Source: Metellina segmentata | Taxonomy: Eukaryota > Arthropoda > Arachnida > Araneae > Tetragnathidae | Direction: 5' to 3' | DNA: 64,000 nucleotides | Assembly: GCA_947359465.1 (NCBI GenBank) | Contig: OX375872.1 | Span: forward strand, 2,028,395-2,092,394 | In this document: one piece after another, positions 54,118-64,000 of the stretch | Numbering within the stretch: position 1 is the stretch's first letter | Layout of the letters: each line of letters opens with the position of its first letter | The notes under the pieces: model-generated | The model's database searches: none | Told to the model about the DNA's origin: nothing | Seen by the model: only the letters and a program-made list of their open reading frames with translations | Program-made: the position numbers and the translations under genes

Positions 54118-54359
54118 AATTTGTTCTTAATTTGGTATGTTTTGATTTAGAAGTTGTTTTACTTTAATAAGTTAATTATTAAATATGTCGAAATGTATTT
54201 TGTTTACTATGTGTATGTGTGCTTTCCTTTAAGTCAGTTAATCAATTTTTAAAATAATATTTTCTCTTGGATATTCTTGCGACCCTCCTCTAGTGTGCTC
54301 GTGCCCCCCCTAGGGGGGCGCGCTTCACAGGTTGAGAATCACTGCTTTACTTTACTCCT

Positions 54360-54690
54360 CCTGGTGGTTGTCTCGTCATTTGCAAAACTCATCCCATCTG
54401 GATGGCATTGGAAGTCAACTGACCGTCCTCATAAAAAGTATTTCATTAAAAGTAAAGATCTCGTTGAGGGTCTTCCTTGGACGATCTGTCAGCCAATAGG
54501 AAGTAATCTATCCATTGCGATATTCCATTCGAAATGGCTTCATAAGAAGGGAAGATATTTTAAAGATCAAAAGGTTGATAAACTTTTTTGGCCTCCTGTT
54601 CTTCCCCCCTACTACCCAAACAAAAACACACCTACTCACTTTCTTGAAATCAATAGCGTAACCCAGTGGCCACTTGAGTGCCACGAATCG
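54360..54690 (+). other. Open stretch between two hAT remnants, unrecognised
   Basis: An open plus-strand frame (WHWKSTDRPHKKYFIKSKDL, then VEGLPWTICQPIGSNLSIAI) covers this interval. I cannot assign it. It may be the N-terminal part of an older element broken by the hAT insertion at 51213-54344. Confidence 0.3.
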
Positions 54691-54694
54691 ATTT

Positions 54695-55430
54695 GGACTA
54701 AATATCCGTGATGCGAGGAAGAGTCAAGAAAAATCAAGTTCTGTATTTAACAATATTAATAGTGCAAGCTTTATTGGTAGTCAAGAGGTTTCTAAGAGAT
54801 GCAAACCATACACAGACGGTGAATTCATTAAAAGTTGTTTGATAAATGCATCCGAAAAGCTATGTTCCGGGATTTTAAGAACAAAGCTGATATTCTTAAA
54901 AAGAGTTACCACTGTTTACTATATAAAACAGTAAAAGACAGACCAGTCAAAATGTCTTCGAATATAACTAATCAGCAAATCGAAGATCTTAAATCGGTTT
55001 CAGTTTTATCAATAGATGTTGACGAATCTTGTGACATAAATGACATAGAGCAAGTTTCACTTTTTCTTCGATTTATTCCGGGTCCTACAGAAGAACTTTT
55101 AGGATTGTTGCTTCAGAAAGTTCAAATACGTGGATATTGCAAATGCTGTCATTGAATGCATGGAGAAACATATTCCACTCGATAAAATTGTTTCAATTTG
55201 AACGGATGGGACAAAAATTATGACCGGAATGAGAAAAGGTTTCTTTTTTGAAGGAAAAAATGAATTACTTGTTTACCAGTGCATCATTCATCAAGAAGCG
55301 CTTTGTGCGCAGACTTTTGCAGAAGAAATTTGCAATGGTATGGAATTGGTCATCAATTGAAAGAATTTTTAGTTGAAATGGAGAGTGAATACGCTGATCT
55401 GCTGCATAATAAGGTAAGTTGGAGGAAAAA
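54695..55430 (+). pseudogene. Second hAT transposase remnant, GTF2IRD2/ZBED-like
   Basis: Pieces in order: VSKRCKPYTDGEFIKSCLIN (about 54790), a switch of frame, NQQIEDLKSVSVLSIDVDES then CDINDIEQVSLFLRF (54975-55070; first catalytic Asp region retained as VDES), GLLLQKVQIRG, then in other frames VIECMEKHIPLDKIVSI, TDGTKIMTGMRKGFF (second Asp), CIIHQEALCAQTF (Cys/His block) and MESEYADLLH. This order and the IHQEALC motif are typical of GTF2IRD2-like hAT transposases. The C-terminal third is absent. Confidence 0.82.
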
Positions 55431-56323
55431 ACTTCCTTATTACTTGAAATGAAACCATTTCTCCTTAAGAACTAAACTAACGGACGGTCAGAGTGGATCC
55501 AGAAATTTTATTTCATGATAGAATTCTTTTCTAAGTAATCTTAAACTATAGGGTAAAATAAACACATTTTTTAGATGTTGGAAGAAACCCAAAACATATT
55601 ATCCCTTTTTGCTCAACATTTTGAAAGATGAACATTAATTCATTTTCCAAGCCTGCTGAAACATAAGCAAGAAAATAACTCGCTAATTAACACTTACTAG
55701 TTTAAGACAAGTTTAAATATGAGGGAAGCTTTTCTACGGAGATTTCATAAATAGCATAGCGACGTAATAGCATCTACATAGTCATGCGAACAATCGTTTT
55801 CAACATTAACCTTATCATAAGTAAATTGAGAAATCGTCTTATTGATGAGAACCTGGAATCCTGTTTGAAATTAAAAACCACGACATACAAATCGACTTAC
55901 AAACTTTCCAAGAAAATGTAAGGTTCACATTAAATGTTTATTTTGTGATACTATTAGTTTAATGTAAAAAATATTTTTTGTCAATATAAATAAAACTATC
56001 ATTATTATGATCTCTGGTTTCATTTAATGTTAGTCGCTAGTTCAAACTGACTTCTAAAAACATGGTTCTTGAAAAGGTATTGGGTTTTAAAAGAAATCTT
56101 AATCGTTGTACTGCTGATATCCAACTGGTGTAACCCGTCATTTTCCAACTTTTTTGGGTTTAGACGGAGGTTATACATTATATATTGAAAAACAAGGACA
56201 GCTTTTAAAAATTACTTTATTAAAAGATATTAACAAGATTGGTGTGTTGCTCAAAACTTTGATTAATAAATATATAATATTAAAAAAATTAATTTAACAT
56301 TATTAGTGAGAGGGCTGATGACA
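55431..56323. other. No recognisable gene
   Basis: AT-rich sequence between two divergent hAT remnants; nothing is identified. Confidence 0.45.
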
Positions 56324-57310
56324 CTAAGGGTAGACTAGGTCGAATGACATTATTTTTTCGATATTTGATGCCATATTTGTCATCAGCAATCTTAAATCGC
56401 CGCGTTCCACTAATGACAACCTGTTTCTTTTCTTGGTTAGTAAATTGCTGACTACGCTAAATCCTCTTTCGGCTAAATATGATGATGGGAATGCAATGAA
56501 AAATGTATTTGCCCTTAAAGCCAGATATGTTACTGAAATTGTCTTTGAAGCAAAAACTATTTACATCCATTTTTTAATTTCAATTTTAACTCTTCATTTG
56601 TTGACAATTTAATCAACTCCTTCTGCAGTGATATTTGTGCTGTTTGTAGGTTAGAGAAAGGACCCAATATGGAATGATCATGTTATAGACCTCCTGAAAT
56701 GGATTTGTACAATCTCCTTGAAGTCCTTCCAAATGAAATGCCAGAATGACGTCGTCATTTGTTTCCACAGGGGAAAATTTGGAAACTGATACAATTGTTT
56801 TAGACCCAAGTTTTTTTTTGTACAACGCAAGTATACAACTCAGAAATAGTTGCCTTTCAAATCATCTTGCAATTAAATTTACTATATAAATTAGTTAAAT
56901 AAGCCATAGCATTTATTTTATTTATTAAATTTCAATAAATTCTCTCTTTAAACGTCCTCTTTGTTTTCAAAAAACATTATTACTTAAAAGAGGTCATAAA
57001 ATCTTTTTAGACAGTTACCCTTTGATAGCCAATGAACTTGTGTGTGCAACAATAGTAAACGATTTAAATCAAAGGTTTCGAAACAATCCATCACTGAGAG
57101 CATTGCTTCTGATTTTGTTAAATGCTGTAATTACATACTGTAGTAAGCAATGAAGGCGATTACTTAGGTTTTTTGCAACCAAATGTTGTCTGTGAATTAC
57201 ACAAAGCACAGCAACTACATTTTTTTGGTGTGTGTGTTATTGAAATAAGAAATCAACCCGCGGTATTGCCGAAGCACCATCGGTAGCAACGGACACGGTA
57301 AAGATTGGTT
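56324..57310 (-). pseudogene. Third hAT transposase remnant, ZBED5-like, minus strand
   Basis: On the minus strand near 57310-57270 the frame gives SVATDGASAI (second catalytic Asp). A stop follows, then VAVLCVIHRQHLVAKNLSNR and LHCLLQYVITAFNKIRSNAL (57230-57110). TSSLAIKGNCLKRF follows (about 57030; the expected RWLSKGN is altered). At the end, 56515-56324, the hATC block gives FFIAFPSSYLAERGFSVVSN then LLTKKRNRLSLVERGDLRL, with a natural stop at 56324-56326. The middle is decayed and the N-terminal half is missing. Confidence 0.85.
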
Positions 57311-57319
57311 CCCAACAAA

Positions 57320-57530
57320 CCCCTCTCGCCCAATAGGAGCTAAAGCGCCCTCTATATAGATAGCTACTAATATGTCACGCTGATTAGATGTGTTAAGATG
57401 TAACTCTCGGATGTAATTTAATGTTTTCCTTAACTTTAAATGTTTGTCCCAATCGTGTAACTGTGTCCTCAATGTACAAATAAACGTTTAGAATGAACTA
57501 ATATGGTGTTCGGCTTGAACATTTCTACAG
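57320..57530 (+). repeat. Possible gypsy LTR
   Basis: Upstream of a gag remnant, this interval holds a TATA-like CTATATAGATAG (57352-57363) and a polyadenylation-like AAATAAACG (57478). It is followed by TTATGGGGGCTCAGCCTCCT, a plausible primer-binding region. It interrupts the minus-strand hAT remnant at about 57310. No second LTR is present, so the call is weak. Confidence 0.35.
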
Positions 57531-57954
57531 TTATGGGGGCTCAGCCTCCTGGTTCCTTTTAACCATTTGGTTTCCCCTCTGATGAGTTAATATAGTTAAC
57601 TTAAGGTAAAGGACGTCACGTCGAGGAGTTAGAAGGACGCCTCGTCCAGGAGTTTGTACAGCGCTTGACAGAGCCTAGAGTCGCGGATGCCGAGGCAATC
57701 CAACAGACAAGGTAAGCCTGATTTAATTGCTAGAGGCAAATCTGTTGTTTTTGTAACTTAAATTATTTCAATTGATCAAAAGTTTCGTTAAATTAAATTA
57801 AAGTGTGATCTATTGAAATTATTGTTGAAAATAATGTGTTCATGTTCCATAGTAGAATAGCCAGTAATTTGTCTTAGTAAATTAGTGTTGCATTGGCGAA
57901 TTAATATTTTAAAAGTTAAAAAATTGTAGTTGAGTTTGTAAGAATTAGGCCACG

Positions 57955-58787
57955 ATGGCTTATTTAAAAAGACAAAAGAAAGTAGATCTCCAGATTCTAG
58001 CGGTTGAACTAGGTATAGAAATTGAAGGAAATGAAACAATTACTGATCTCACTAAGAGAATCTTAGAATATCCTGATTATGAGGAGGAAGGCGTAATAGC
58101 GATGCTTGCGGTCATTTTCGAAGAACGGCAAGCCGAAGAAGAAAATCGGGAAGAAAAATTGCGGGAATTTGAACTTGAAAAACTGCGCATAATACAATCA
58201 TCGGAGACAAATGGTTAAGTTCCTCTTTGCACGAAAACAATAGACCTGTAAAAAATGTAAAAGCTATAATGCAGAAGTTCGAACCAGAAAAATCTGACAT
58301 CTCTTTATTTTGAGTCTTATTCGAGAGGCAAGTAAAGAAAGTTTGAGTCGATGAGTCTGACTGGGTTGATTTATTAATTCCACTATTATCCATAGAACTA
58401 ACCGAGCTAATTATAAAGGAGTCAGAAGAGTTGGGTAGGAATTATGAACATGTTAAAAATTTGCTGTTGGAAAGATTTCAATTAAGTGCTGAATCTTTCC
58501 GCGTAAAATTCCAATAACACCAACGTAGACCTGGATCACTCTGGAAGGACCTCGTGTTCGAATTACGGAGCTATTTAGAAGGGTGGCTGAGCGTGATTAA
58601 AACCGAAGATATTAAAGATCACAAAAATCTTATGATCACCGATCAGATTAAGAGGCGCGTCCCCTCAGAAATTAAAGATCGTTTCCTGGATAATTGGACT
58701 CAGATAAATAAACCATCAGAATTAGTGCAGAAGTTGGATGATTACGAAACCAACATAAAATTTGTGAGGAAACCGGAAAAATTCTGA
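57955..58787 (+). pseudogene. Gypsy gag remnant
   Basis: The frame opens with MAYLKRQKKVDLQILAVELG and a charged coiled-coil region rich in Glu (EERQAEEENREEKLREFELE). It stops at 58216. Later pieces in other frames give LSAESFRVKFQ and GSLWKDLVFELRSYLEGWL-like sequence. An open end at 58554-58787 (IKRRVPSEIKDRFLDNWTQI) corresponds to the capsid region of a Gag type common in spider gypsy elements, as I recall it. No zinc knuckle or pol follows. Confidence 0.75.
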
Positions 58788-59070
58788 CCATCTGTTTTGT
58801 TATTGTTTTGTTGTGTGTTGTTGTTTCCTTATTGTTCCTTAGGTTTCAGGATAATTTTCTTCAAATACAGCATACTTCAAATCCTTGAGTAGTATATTTT
58901 GAAGCAGATTTTCCCTATAATTGTCCACAAGCCTTACATACTTTCTTATGCTGTTATTCAAAACAACACGCTTGTGATTTCTCGAGAACTGAAAAGTATG
59001 AAAAACAGTTAACTATGTTATTTTACTGAACAATGGAACCTTAAATCACCTACCAGTGGATTGCTATTTA

Positions 59071-60561
59071 CACTCATGTCCATAAATTAAGGATAATTCA
59101 GAATCACACGAAAATCGAACTCTAGAGAAAAAAAATTCATCTGTAGAATTACCGCAAGAATAATATCCAAATTACAGAAAGCCATCATATGACGCCGATA
59201 GTACGTCATAATGACGAGAGTGTAAGAGAGGTGTATATAAGAAATGGTAGCAAAGATGTAAAATTGTTCACAAGCGTTCTGTAAGCCGCTCAGTGCCACA
59301 ACAGAATAGTTATGGCACAGAGGGCGTATGTCGATAATTTCTTACGTGGTAGAATTATCGGCCGCCTGGAATGTGGACGTACTCAGACGGAAGTTTCAGT
59401 GGAACTTGGAATCGCCCAAAGTGTCTTCTCTAGGCTATGGCAACGATTCCAAAATGATGGAAATGTCAGTAGACATTACTGTACAGGTTGGCCCCGAGTT
59501 ACAACGCCGAATGACGACCGGTATTTGGAAGCAACTGCAAAAAGAAGCAGACGGAGCACAGCATCCGACCTTTCTCGTCAGCTATCTTCAGCCACGGGTA
59601 CGAGAGTTTCAAGGGAAACCGTTTACAGACGTTTGAGACACGTTTGTCTATATGCTCGCATGCCTGTCAGATGTGTTCCGTTCACGGCAACTCAATGTCT
59701 CCAGCGGTTAGCCTGGAGTAGAGAACATGCAATGTGGACATCGTCCCAGTGGGCTTGTGTGAGATTTTGCGACGAGTCCAGGTTTAGCTTGCAGTCTGAT
59801 TCACTGCGGGCGTTCATATGGAGAAAGCCAGGTACCCGCTACCACCAAGACAACATCATTGAACGACACCGTTACGGTGGTGCAGGATTGCTCGTTTGGG
59901 GCGGAACTATACTGGGCTCCAGAACTGATCTACATGTTAAAATTGGAACCATGAGAGGCCAAATTTATGGGGACATCATTCTGGAACAAGATGTACGTTT
60001 GTTTAGGGGTACCATGGGGCAGAATTTGTGTTTATGAATGACAACGCCCGTCCTTACCGTGCAAACATTGTAAACGAATGCCTTGAATCTGAGGATATCA
60101 CCCGTATGGAATGACCAGCATTCTCACCTGACTTGAATCCGATAGAGCATGTGTGGGACATGCTTGGCCGACGAGTTGCAGCCCGTCAACCACCTCCTAC
60201 ATGTGTACCGGAACTTCTCAGAGCATTCCTTGCTCAGTGGAGTGATCTTCTCTAAGATCAGCTCGATAATTTGATCCTCAGCATGCCTAGCCGATGTACG
60301 GACTGTATTTCATCGTCTGGGAGACATACAATGTATTTACCATCATACTAACCATGTCATGTTAAGTTTTTTAAGGTCGATATTTTTTGTAATTGCTCCA
60401 GTGAGCAAAAATCGTAGTTTTTATGAAGGGTATCATACATACATCATCTTTTTTGTTCTTTATCTTTTGTTTAATAAATGGGATTTATGAATAAGTCACA
60501 TTTGTTTTGTTTCTGAACCTTTGCCGGAGATGGCATTATCCTTAATTTATCGACATGAGTG
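59071..60561 (+). mobile_element. Tc1-like transposon, third family
   Basis: The ends CACTCATGTCCATAAATTAA and inverted CACTCATGTCGATAAATTAA then GGATAAT match well. TA flanks at 59069-59070 and 60562-60563. The length is 1491 bases. It lies in the long intron of the cysteine-rich peptide gene. Confidence 0.92.
59312..60351 (+). pseudogene. Tc1-type transposase, DD34E, broken near the second Asp
   Basis: The block 59312-60037 includes the N-terminal helix-turn-helix (VELGIAQSVFSRLWQRF), RVSRETVYRRLRH, the first catalytic Asp (FCDESRFSLQ) and GLLVWGGTILG. A frameshift near 60015 moves the reading to FMNDNARPYRANIVNECL (second Asp). A TGA replaces the Trp before PAFSPDLNPIEHVWDMLGRR (Glu) and a further stop occurs near 60255. 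The end is at 60351. Second Asp and Glu are 34 residues apart. Two or three small lesions inactivate it. Confidence 0.9.
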
Positions 60562-60563
60562 TA

Positions 60564-61374
60564 GTTATACTGTCATTAACTACCAACGTATTATTATTTG
60601 ATGTTTATCAGTCACCTATTATTTCTAGTTATTATGTTTGACACTATGGTACACTGTAATACAGTGTACATAGTAATAAAATAGATGACAAAAATAAGAA
60701 GTATGTCAGTTTAGTTACTCTATTTATATATTTTGTGCTTGTATTATTATGTAAGACGCACAACACACCATAACGATTTAAGTTTCAATCATTTAAGTAT
60801 CTTTGATCAAACAGTTTGCTTATTTTAAAGGCGTTGTCGCGAAACACATGGATAACTAGATGATCACAATTGTGTGTAGCTATACAGCTTCAAACAAAGA
60901 TCACATATAATCAAACAATACAAATATGTTTATCATCTTAAATACATAAATACATTTCAGCTAACTATAAAATAGTTGGAGCTATAAAGCTTTACGATAT
61001 TTGGACTTTTATATTTAATTACTGGCGTTTTTGTAAATAATAGTTATTAAAACAGCTAAGAGTGTTTTCATTTTCAGAAAACATACAATGAAAACAAATA
61101 AAATTTCTTCTAATTTTAATTTCATTTTGCATCTTTCAAGTAAGACTTTAACGATGTAAATAGGAAGAGGAAAAGACAATATGTCAAGATCTTCTCATAA
61201 GATGCTGAAAAAACTAGTTATAAATCAGCAACACAAAATATGGAAAAATTTTGAAACTAGGCACAAAAGTGCTTTAATGGAACTCTTACGATGCTAAAAT
61301 AAAGTTCATCAAAATAAAAACTATTAAATAAACGAAAAAGTTTTCGAAAAAGAAATCATCTTAAAAACTATTAC
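60564..61374. other. Intronic AT-rich stretch
   Basis: No motif is recognised. It belongs to the proposed intron of the minus-strand peptide gene. Confidence 0.45.
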
Positions 61375-61429
61375 CTGTAAAAGAAAAAGCAACCAGAACT
61401 AACAGCAATATCTCCTGCATACGACTCAT
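61375..61429 (-). CDS. First exon of the candidate cysteine-rich peptide gene: signal peptide
   Basis: From ATG (61427-61429) 18 codons run into a donor ACAG|GTAATA. The exon encodes a short start, then a core of hydrophobic residues (ILLLVLVAF) and a small-residue end, a typical secretion signal. A second in-frame ATG is codon 4. The donor is phase 1 and matches the acceptor at 50569 on the same strand, about 10.8 kb away. A TATA box lies about 140 bases upstream. The link to the distant exon is inferred from phase, strand, and the logical pairing of a signal peptide with a cysteine-rich exon. Confidence 0.6.
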
Positions 61430-61567
61430 ATTAGCAAAGACTATCTCCTCACTCGGACATTAGAAAGAATTTCTCTTTCAATCACACATCGCTGAAAGGC
61501 CAGGGGCCATGCCGAAATTGCTTTATTCCACAAGTAACTCGATACAATTGAAAAGTTTCTGTACTCC

Positions 61568-61573
61568 TTTATA
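61568..61573 (-). promoter_or_regulatory. TATA box of the candidate peptide gene
   Basis: The minus strand reads CTTATAAAGG here. With the usual 25-30-base spacing, transcription would start near 61540, giving a 5' untranslated region of about 110 bases. Confidence 0.5.
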
Positions 61574-62106
61574 AGAGAACATCATTTTTATGAAATTTAA
61601 TAAATATTTTTCTAAAGTGTAGAAATGAACTCGAATATATTTTTTATGTCCTTAGCTTTTAAAAAGTATTTTGTAAATAATAGGAATATTTTTCTACAAT
61701 TTGACGAGATTTTCATTAGGTACAAACATGTTTACAAAACTTTTAACTCAATTTCTGAAGAACTGTTCTCGTAATAGGATGCTTTGTTCAAACTTAACAA
61801 TGAACTGATCTAGTAGAATTATTTTTCTATTATTGTAATCTTTGTAATACTGTGAAACATTTCAAACTCAATCTCAGTTAGTTCGGCAGTAAATAAGTTT
61901 ATTTTTAAACGTTAAAATTCCTGAAAATTTGTCTCTCTGAACCCATTAGGATTTGAGATATCACTGTCAAAAAACATGATAATTCTAACCAAATGAATAA
62001 AAAACATTAGATATGTTAGAGAGAGAGAGAGAGAGGTCAAAATTAAAAAAAAATTCTAGTGCATACCTTAAATGACACACAAGAAAAGTAGTTTTTGACC
62101 CTCTAA

Positions 62107-62215
62107 GTGGTTTCGACGAGATATCTCGTCCACCAAGATGTAGCCGTTTTTTACAATGACGAGATTTGGTTAGTTTCTGTAATACCTAGGCTAGACAGCC
62201 ACCATGAGGGTTGAT
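62107..62215. repeat. Diverged solitary copy of the 231-bp satellite, with palindrome copy 2
   Basis: GACGAGATATCTCGTC at 62115-62130 is the same palindrome as at 50680-50695. It continues as CACCAAGATGTAGCCGTTTT then TTACAATGACGAGAT, CTGTAATACCTAG and AGACAGCCACCATGAGGGTT. This follows the satellite unit (CACCAAGATATTGCAGATAT then TTTTTACGATGACGAGAT, CTAATACAATACCTCG, GAGACAACCACCCGGAGTG) in order. It lies about 680 bases upstream of the peptide gene start. A GA microsatellite lies at 62017-62033. Confidence 0.7.
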
Positions 62216-63899
62216 CTCAATGGAGGATGATTCGTTTCCTAAATATGGACTCGACCCCCTCTTCCACCAATCGAATGAAGCTGCTCCAAACAGGTTACCC
62301 TCATTTAACCTTTTGAGTGTTGCAATGAACTGGAGTTGCAAGTTTATTTCTGTGAAACAGTAGTCTTTGACCCTTAAGACCCAATCGACCCGGGTAATTC
62401 GAGGGATTTTCACAATTACATGCAAGCTGATATTGACCTCACTTATTCTAACATCACGGGACAAGTTTGTTTGGACGGACGTTTTGTTTGGTTTACATTC
62501 CTATGCTGAATGAAATTCTGTCTTTCATTTCTTTATAACTTTTCGTTTTTAATTTCACTTGGACAGCACTCATCGGAAATCTATCGAAAATATTTTATAA
62601 ATATCACCGTCTCTTACGGTGCGATCCAATTTTGGTTGGATTACATACGATTCCAAAAGATTTATCATTTGTTCACCTATCAGAATGAATCTTACTTTTT
62701 TTCTGTAGCGCTAAAGCTCTCCATTTTTTCTAGCGGATATAAACAAAGTTCATGGGATTGTGGGATTCGAAAGGCATTATGGGAAAGGAGGGTAACCTCA
62801 AAAACACTGGACTTGACTCGGATAGAAATCCATCCTTCATATTTCCTCGCTTTTTGCCATGTAGGGGAAGCGGAGTATAAAAAACCGGTTTAACTCTCCT
62901 TTTACAAGGGTATTTGGCTCATATAAACGGTACTTTGGGGTAGTAAATATTGATTGAAACGATACCAACATGTGCTGACAAACAATCTACAATTATCTGT
63001 AGCCAAAACAATTGAGTCATATCTTGAAGAAATATTCTGATTATGTTTCTTGGAAAGCAACGTAGTTCTTTCGCAAATGTATATATGCATGTATATGCAT
63101 ATGTAGAGAGTATGCATATAAAGTATGCATATTTTAACAATTTCGCCCTCCAAGTGGTTTGCGATCAATATGCGACAGATATTGCTAGTGAAGGATTTTT
63201 CTGATGAAGAGATCAAGATTTGGCATGTTTTCTTTGAATAACGAGGTCAAGAAAAGCAGAGGTAATTAACTTTAAGAGAAACCATTTTCTTTAAAATTAT
63301 ATTGAAGTGAGCAGGTTATATTTTGAATGTTGCAGTCCATGACGGGTGAAAACAAATTGTAAAATTACAGAAATTTTGGAAAATGTTTCCTATAATATGT
63401 TTGCAATAGCAAAATATAAAATATCTTCGATTGGGTTATCTATATTGTGACTGTGAGTAAATAATCTACCCAAGAAATTGCTAGGATAGACTATTTAGGG
63501 TATGCACACATGAAAAAACTTTTCCCCTCTGCTCATAACTTTATTTTTTGGTTTGTTTACCTTTTAAGCTTACTCTATAGTCATTTAATTGTAAGTGAGT
63601 ATTTTAATAAATATTGGTAACAAAGTAAAAATAACCTTAAAGAAATATTGGTTGTGCCTAAAAGATCAGTTTTCAATGGCATGGCACGACTCGAAACTTG
63701 TTTGAGGGGTTCTGTTCGATCCTGAAACGTTTTTGTTACTTGATTTGGTTTTTATAGCCCGCCAAACACGCGACAGGCAAAGGCAAGTAATTGTGAAGAA
63801 ATATCTCCATTTGGGGTCGTAAGATTAGTAACCGGAGTGTTGAAATCCAACCTCAAGTGGCGTGCATAAAGGGTGAGTGTACCGATCGATCGTCAAACG
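62216..63899. other. No supported gene
   Basis: An open frame at 62510-62893 (127 codons) starts with a hydrophobic stretch but shows no domain and is probably chance. A TATA-like GTATAAAAAA lies at about 62876-62885. A palindromic TATATGCATGTATATGCATA is near 63080. Confidence 0.4.
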
Positions 63900-63982
63900 T
63901 TGGTGGTTTGGAGAGCTTTCCTTTCTGGTTTGATCCTGACCGTCACCAATAGCCAGTTGTGTTGCTCCAGTGCGACCTATTT
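63900..63982 (+). mobile_element. Diverged SINE 3' fragment
   Basis: GGTTTGGAGAG, then TTTGATCCTGACCGTCACCA and ATAGCCAGTTGTGTTGCTCC then AGTGCGAC parallel the SINE bodies near 35.7 kb (TGATCCCGGACCGTAGTCAA, TAGCCCGTTGTGTTGCTC). The head is missing or too diverged to see. Confidence 0.65.
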
Positions 63983-64000
63983 CCCAAATTCTGATTCTCC

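Larger units (their letters stand above)
51213..54344 (+). mobile_element. hAT transposon (ZBED5-like/Buster type) with 8-bp target duplication
   Basis: The terminal inverted repeats read CAGCGTTTCTCAACCT and CAGTGATTCTCAACCT (14 of 16 identical). Both ends are flanked by the exact 8-base duplication CTTTACTT (51205-51212 and 54345-54352), diagnostic for hAT. C-rich and G-rich runs follow inside each end (51271 and 54304). A smaller element is nested at 51340-51978. The transposase at 52485-54117 is broken. Confidence 0.94.

Noticed and set aside
57215..57472. 85-codon minus-strand frame as a separate gene
   Set aside because: It overlaps hAT sequence in another frame and the possible LTR; no coherent protein results.
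62510..62893. 127-codon open frame starting with a hydrophobic stretch
   Set aside because: No domain, no splice context, aromatic-rich composition typical of chance AT-rich frames.

Overview
This is eukaryotic nuclear DNA, AT-rich and gene-poor, most likely from an arachnid and probably a spider. The evidence is an EF-hand nicotinamidase of the animal type, spliced exons with GT..AG borders, tRNA-derived SINEs, satellites, and many Tc1/mariner, hAT, Ty3/gypsy and BEL/Pao remnants of the kinds common in spider genomes. I see nothing bacterial or viral; the taxon is inferred from sequence style only. Host genes: (1) an intact, intronless 361-codon nicotinamidase with two EF-hand loops at 18141-19226 (+). 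(2) A candidate two-exon minus-strand gene for a small secreted cysteine-rich peptide. Its signal-peptide exon at 61375-61429 has a TATA box and its last exon at 50439-50569 has AATAAA signals. The intron phases agree, and the roughly 10.8-kb intron is full of transposons. (3) Candidate exons of an unrecognised minus-strand gene at 44943-44990, 44717-44842 and 43207-43367, lying inside a 5.7-kb inverted-repeat structure. Layout: 0-7 kb holds remnants of two related, unnamed transposase-like families (minus 283-1349; plus 5695-7128) with a SINE between. 7-16 kb is mostly blank, with a dispersed repeat and one Tc1 element. 16-17.4 kb is a 231-bp satellite, followed by the nicotinamidase. 21.6-24 kb is a 134-bp satellite. 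24.4-27.6 kb has two DNA transposons with uninterrupted transposase frames: a mariner-like one with DD41D spacing, and a Tc1 one whose second catalytic Asp reads Asn. The Tc1 element sits in the integrase of a decayed minus-strand gypsy element (27.6-30.1 kb). 31.5-41.8 kb is a nest: a ZMYM1-like hAT remnant is split by a gypsy element with paired LTRs and a 5-bp target duplication, and that gypsy element carries three SINE insertions, each with its own target duplication. Two Tc1 copies of one family lie on either side. 42.7-48.4 kb is a Foldback-like structure whose ends are made of repeated CCGGTATG motifs. 51.2-58.8 kb holds three hAT remnants, one with exact 8-bp target duplications and a nested MITE, plus a gypsy gag. 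59.1-60.6 kb is another Tc1 element. The genes form no pathway or operon. The window is a stratigraphy of nested mobile elements around two or three host genes.
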